The notes beneath the pieces were generated by a model. The model did no database searches, was not told the origin of the DNA, and saw only the letters and a program-made list of their open reading frames with translations. A DNA stretch of 7,727 nucleotides from Acidobacteriota bacterium (GTDB lineage: Bacteria > Acidobacteriota > Aminicenantia > UBA2199): assembly GCA_021817755.1 (NCBI GenBank), contig JAKAGC010000172.1:1-7727 (forward strand), read 5' to 3'. A program made the position numbers and the translations under genes. Of this stretch, positions 6,453-7,727 are shown in pieces. Every line of letters starts with the position of its first letter. Positions within the stretch are counted from its first letter, which is position 1.

Positions 6453-7379
6453 CTATTTCCCTACCAGATAATCGAATACTGCCTGGAGATTATCATCAGG
6501 TGATGTAATTTCAGTGACTTCGATATCATGATCCACAATGATCCGGTTTAATAAATCGAAGAATAAGTCACGTTTACGCGTATTGAAAACGACTTTTTTC
6601 CCGTTTTCATCGAATTGAATATTGGTTATATAATCGTTTTCTAATAGAATTCCCGCAAGCTTCCTTGGGTCCGTGCAGGATACCGAAATCATATGTGGAT
6701 GAGAATCCAGAAGACCTCTGATATAGTGTATATCACCCTGGGCAAAAACCTTTCCCTGGTGGATGAGGATAATATCATCCGTCATCTCTTCAATTTCCGG
6801 CAGAACATGAGAAGAAACGATCACTGTTTTTCCTGCTTTGCCATAATCTTTTATCAACTGGATAATCCGCATGCGCCACAAGGGATCGATACCCCGGAGA
6901 GGTTCGTCCAGCAAAAGAATATCAGGTTCGTTCACAATCGATACCGCCAGTTTTAATCGTTGGCGCATACCCAGACTGTATTCCCGTATATATTTATCTT
7001 TGCTATCCAGCAATCCCACTCTATCAATAGCCTGGGTGGTTTTCTTTATAGCCGTACCAAGATCATACCCATTTAATTGCGCACGGAAGTAAACCTGCTC
7101 CCATCCTGTATTTCCTTTGTAATAACATTCATGCTCAGGACAATATCCGATTTTTGCAAAAAGTGGGAAATTGGCGAAAATAGGTTCACCATTAATAGTT
7201 ATGGTCCCAAGATTCGGTTTCAATTGGCCACAAACCAATTTCATAAAAGTCGATTTCCCGGCACCATTCGGACCCAGTAACCCCTTTATCCCAGGTTCTA
7301 TTCCCAGGGATATTTCGCTCACACCAAGTACATTTCCATACCACCTGGACAGATTTTCAGTTTTAATTACCGCTTTCAA
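6453..7379 (-). CDS. ABC-2 type exporter ATP-binding protein
   Basis: A 308-residue cytoplasmic ATPase with all nucleotide-binding motifs: Walker A GPNGAGKST (36-44), signature region YSLGMRQRL (134-142), Walker B ILLLDEP (154-160), D-loop region RGIDP (162-166) and H-loop H191 in VSSH. IGYCPEHE (77-84) occupies the Q-loop position, with Glu in place of Gln, and the signature has YSLGM instead of LSGGQ; both variants are common in the NatA/CcmA-like ABC-2 branch. Residues from about 220 form the C-terminal domain usual for this branch. The start is a TTG at 7379-7377, supported by GGAGG 6 nt upstream and by alignment of the first residues (KAVIKTENLSRWYG) with family N-termini. It overlaps the upstream permease gene by 17 nt and is followed by the second permease after 9 nt, giving one exporter operon. 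Confidence 0.95.
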   Translation of the reverse strand: MKAVIKTENLSRWYGNVLGVSEISLGIEPGIKGLLGPNGAGKSTFMKLVCGQLKPNLGTITINGEPIFANFPLFAKIGYCPEHECYYKGNTGWEQVYFRAQLNGYDLGTAIKKTTQAIDRVGLLDSKDKYIREYSLGMRQRLKLAVSIVNEPDILLLDEPLRGIDPLWRMRIIQLIKDYGKAGKTVIVSSHVLPEIEEMTDDIILIHQGKVFAQGDIHYIRGLLDSHPHMISVSCTDPRKLAGILLENDYITNIQFDENGKKVVFNTRKRDLFFDLLNRIIVDHDIEVTEITSPDDNLQAVFDYLVGK

Positions 7380-7727
7380 GTTGCGCCTCCAATTTTCCTA
7401 TTCTTCGATATAATAAAAGCATCGATCCAAGGATAATCAATACTACTTCCAATACGCTAATCCATGCAGGAAACGAAAATTCCGGTTTTCCTCCCAGTAA
7501 AAATGTTCCCATTTGCTGGATTGTTCCGAAAAAATTGAGTAGCTCGAAATAGGAATTCCGAAAAACATCTCTCAAGATTTCCGCCACAGCCGGAGAAGTG
7601 AAAAAGAATAAGATCATAATTATTTTCACATACCTCGAATTACTACTCATCGACGAAATAACCAGTGTGACCGATGCGATGAATAGTGATGTCAATACCG
7701 GTACGATCAACAATCCGCCCACTAAAA
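7363..7727 (-). CDS. ABC-2 type permease-like subunit, C-terminal part (5' end outside window)
   Basis: The frame is open from the right edge to a TAA at 7365-7363; a GTG at 7722 is in frame, but the open frame continues past it to the edge and hydrophobic sequence is already under way, so it is probably internal. About 121 residues are visible, with three likely membrane segments: GGLLIVPVLTSLFIASVTL, IIMILFFFTSPAVAEIL and VLEVVLIILGSMLLLY. A short basic and acidic tail (RRIGKLEAQLESGN) ends it. Position directly before an ABC-2 ATPase, with a 17-nt overlap, and the membrane pattern make it the first permease of the exporter. The diagnostic inter-segment motif lies outside the window, so identity rests on context and hydrophobicity. 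It is clearly different in sequence from the second permease, so a heteromeric channel is likely. Confidence 0.75.
   Translation of the reverse strand, partial: LVGGLLIVPVLTSLFIASVTLVISSMSSNSRYVKIIMILFFFTSPAVAEILRDVFRNSYFELLNFFGTIQQMGTFLLGGKPEFSFPAWISVLEVVLIILGSMLLLYRRIGKLEAQLESGN
7386..7390 (-). promoter_or_regulatory. Shine-Dalgarno site supporting the TTG start of the ATPase
   Basis: Read on the - strand, GGAGG is followed by six bases (CGCAAC) and then TTG at 7379-7377. The site lies inside the end of the upstream permease coding sequence. The next in-frame Met lies beyond Walker A (residue 46), so TTG is the only sensible start. Confidence 0.85.

Overview
The window is AT-rich, gene-dense bacterial DNA: Shine-Dalgarno sites, factor-independent terminators and tightly packed genes. 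A secreted FecR/DUF6600-type protein and a lipid-linked glycan pathway suggest an uncultured, probably Gram-negative (diderm) lineage. DUF6600-like proteins are known to me mainly from Acidobacteriota/Aminicenantota-like and related groups, so the taxonomic guess is loose. There is no rRNA, tRNA, CRISPR array, insertion sequence or prophage signal.

Left block, + strand (1-2790), surface-glycan assembly. It holds the C-terminal part of a family 2 glycosyltransferase cut by the window edge, a WecA/MraY-superfamily polyprenyl-phosphate sugar-1-phosphate transferase, and an FAD-dependent oxidoreductase of the HemY/UDP-galactopyranose-mutase-like group. Spacing is 15 nt and then about 8 nt (or a 4-nt overlap), so the three genes look co-transcribed. 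A plausible division of labour is priming of undecaprenyl phosphate by the membrane transferase, extension by the glycosyltransferase, and modification of a sugar or other precursor by the flavoprotein. The flavoprotein step is inference.

Middle block, - strand (2904-5369). One gene encodes an 821-residue exported protein: signal peptide, FecR-like beta domain, a block with 17 tryptophans in 92 residues (DUF6600-like), a basic linker, 37-residue tandem repeats and a long Ser/Arg/Gly-rich tail. It meets the glycan operon tail to tail. The hairpin between them carries its T-tract on the - strand only.

Right block, - strand (5640-7727). This is an ABC-2 type exporter operon read right to left: C-terminal part of one permease (cut by the window edge), the ATPase (TTG start inside a 17-nt overlap), and a second complete permease, closed by a strong terminator at 5545-5577. 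The FecR/DUF6600 gene lies downstream on the same strand, but that terminator separates the two transcripts. A shared function is only suggested by proximity.

Nothing here is clearly a new system. The most unusual item is the FecR/DUF6600 protein with its regular 37-residue repeats. The divergent histidine loop of the transferase and the mutase-like flavoprotein next to it are the next most interesting points.
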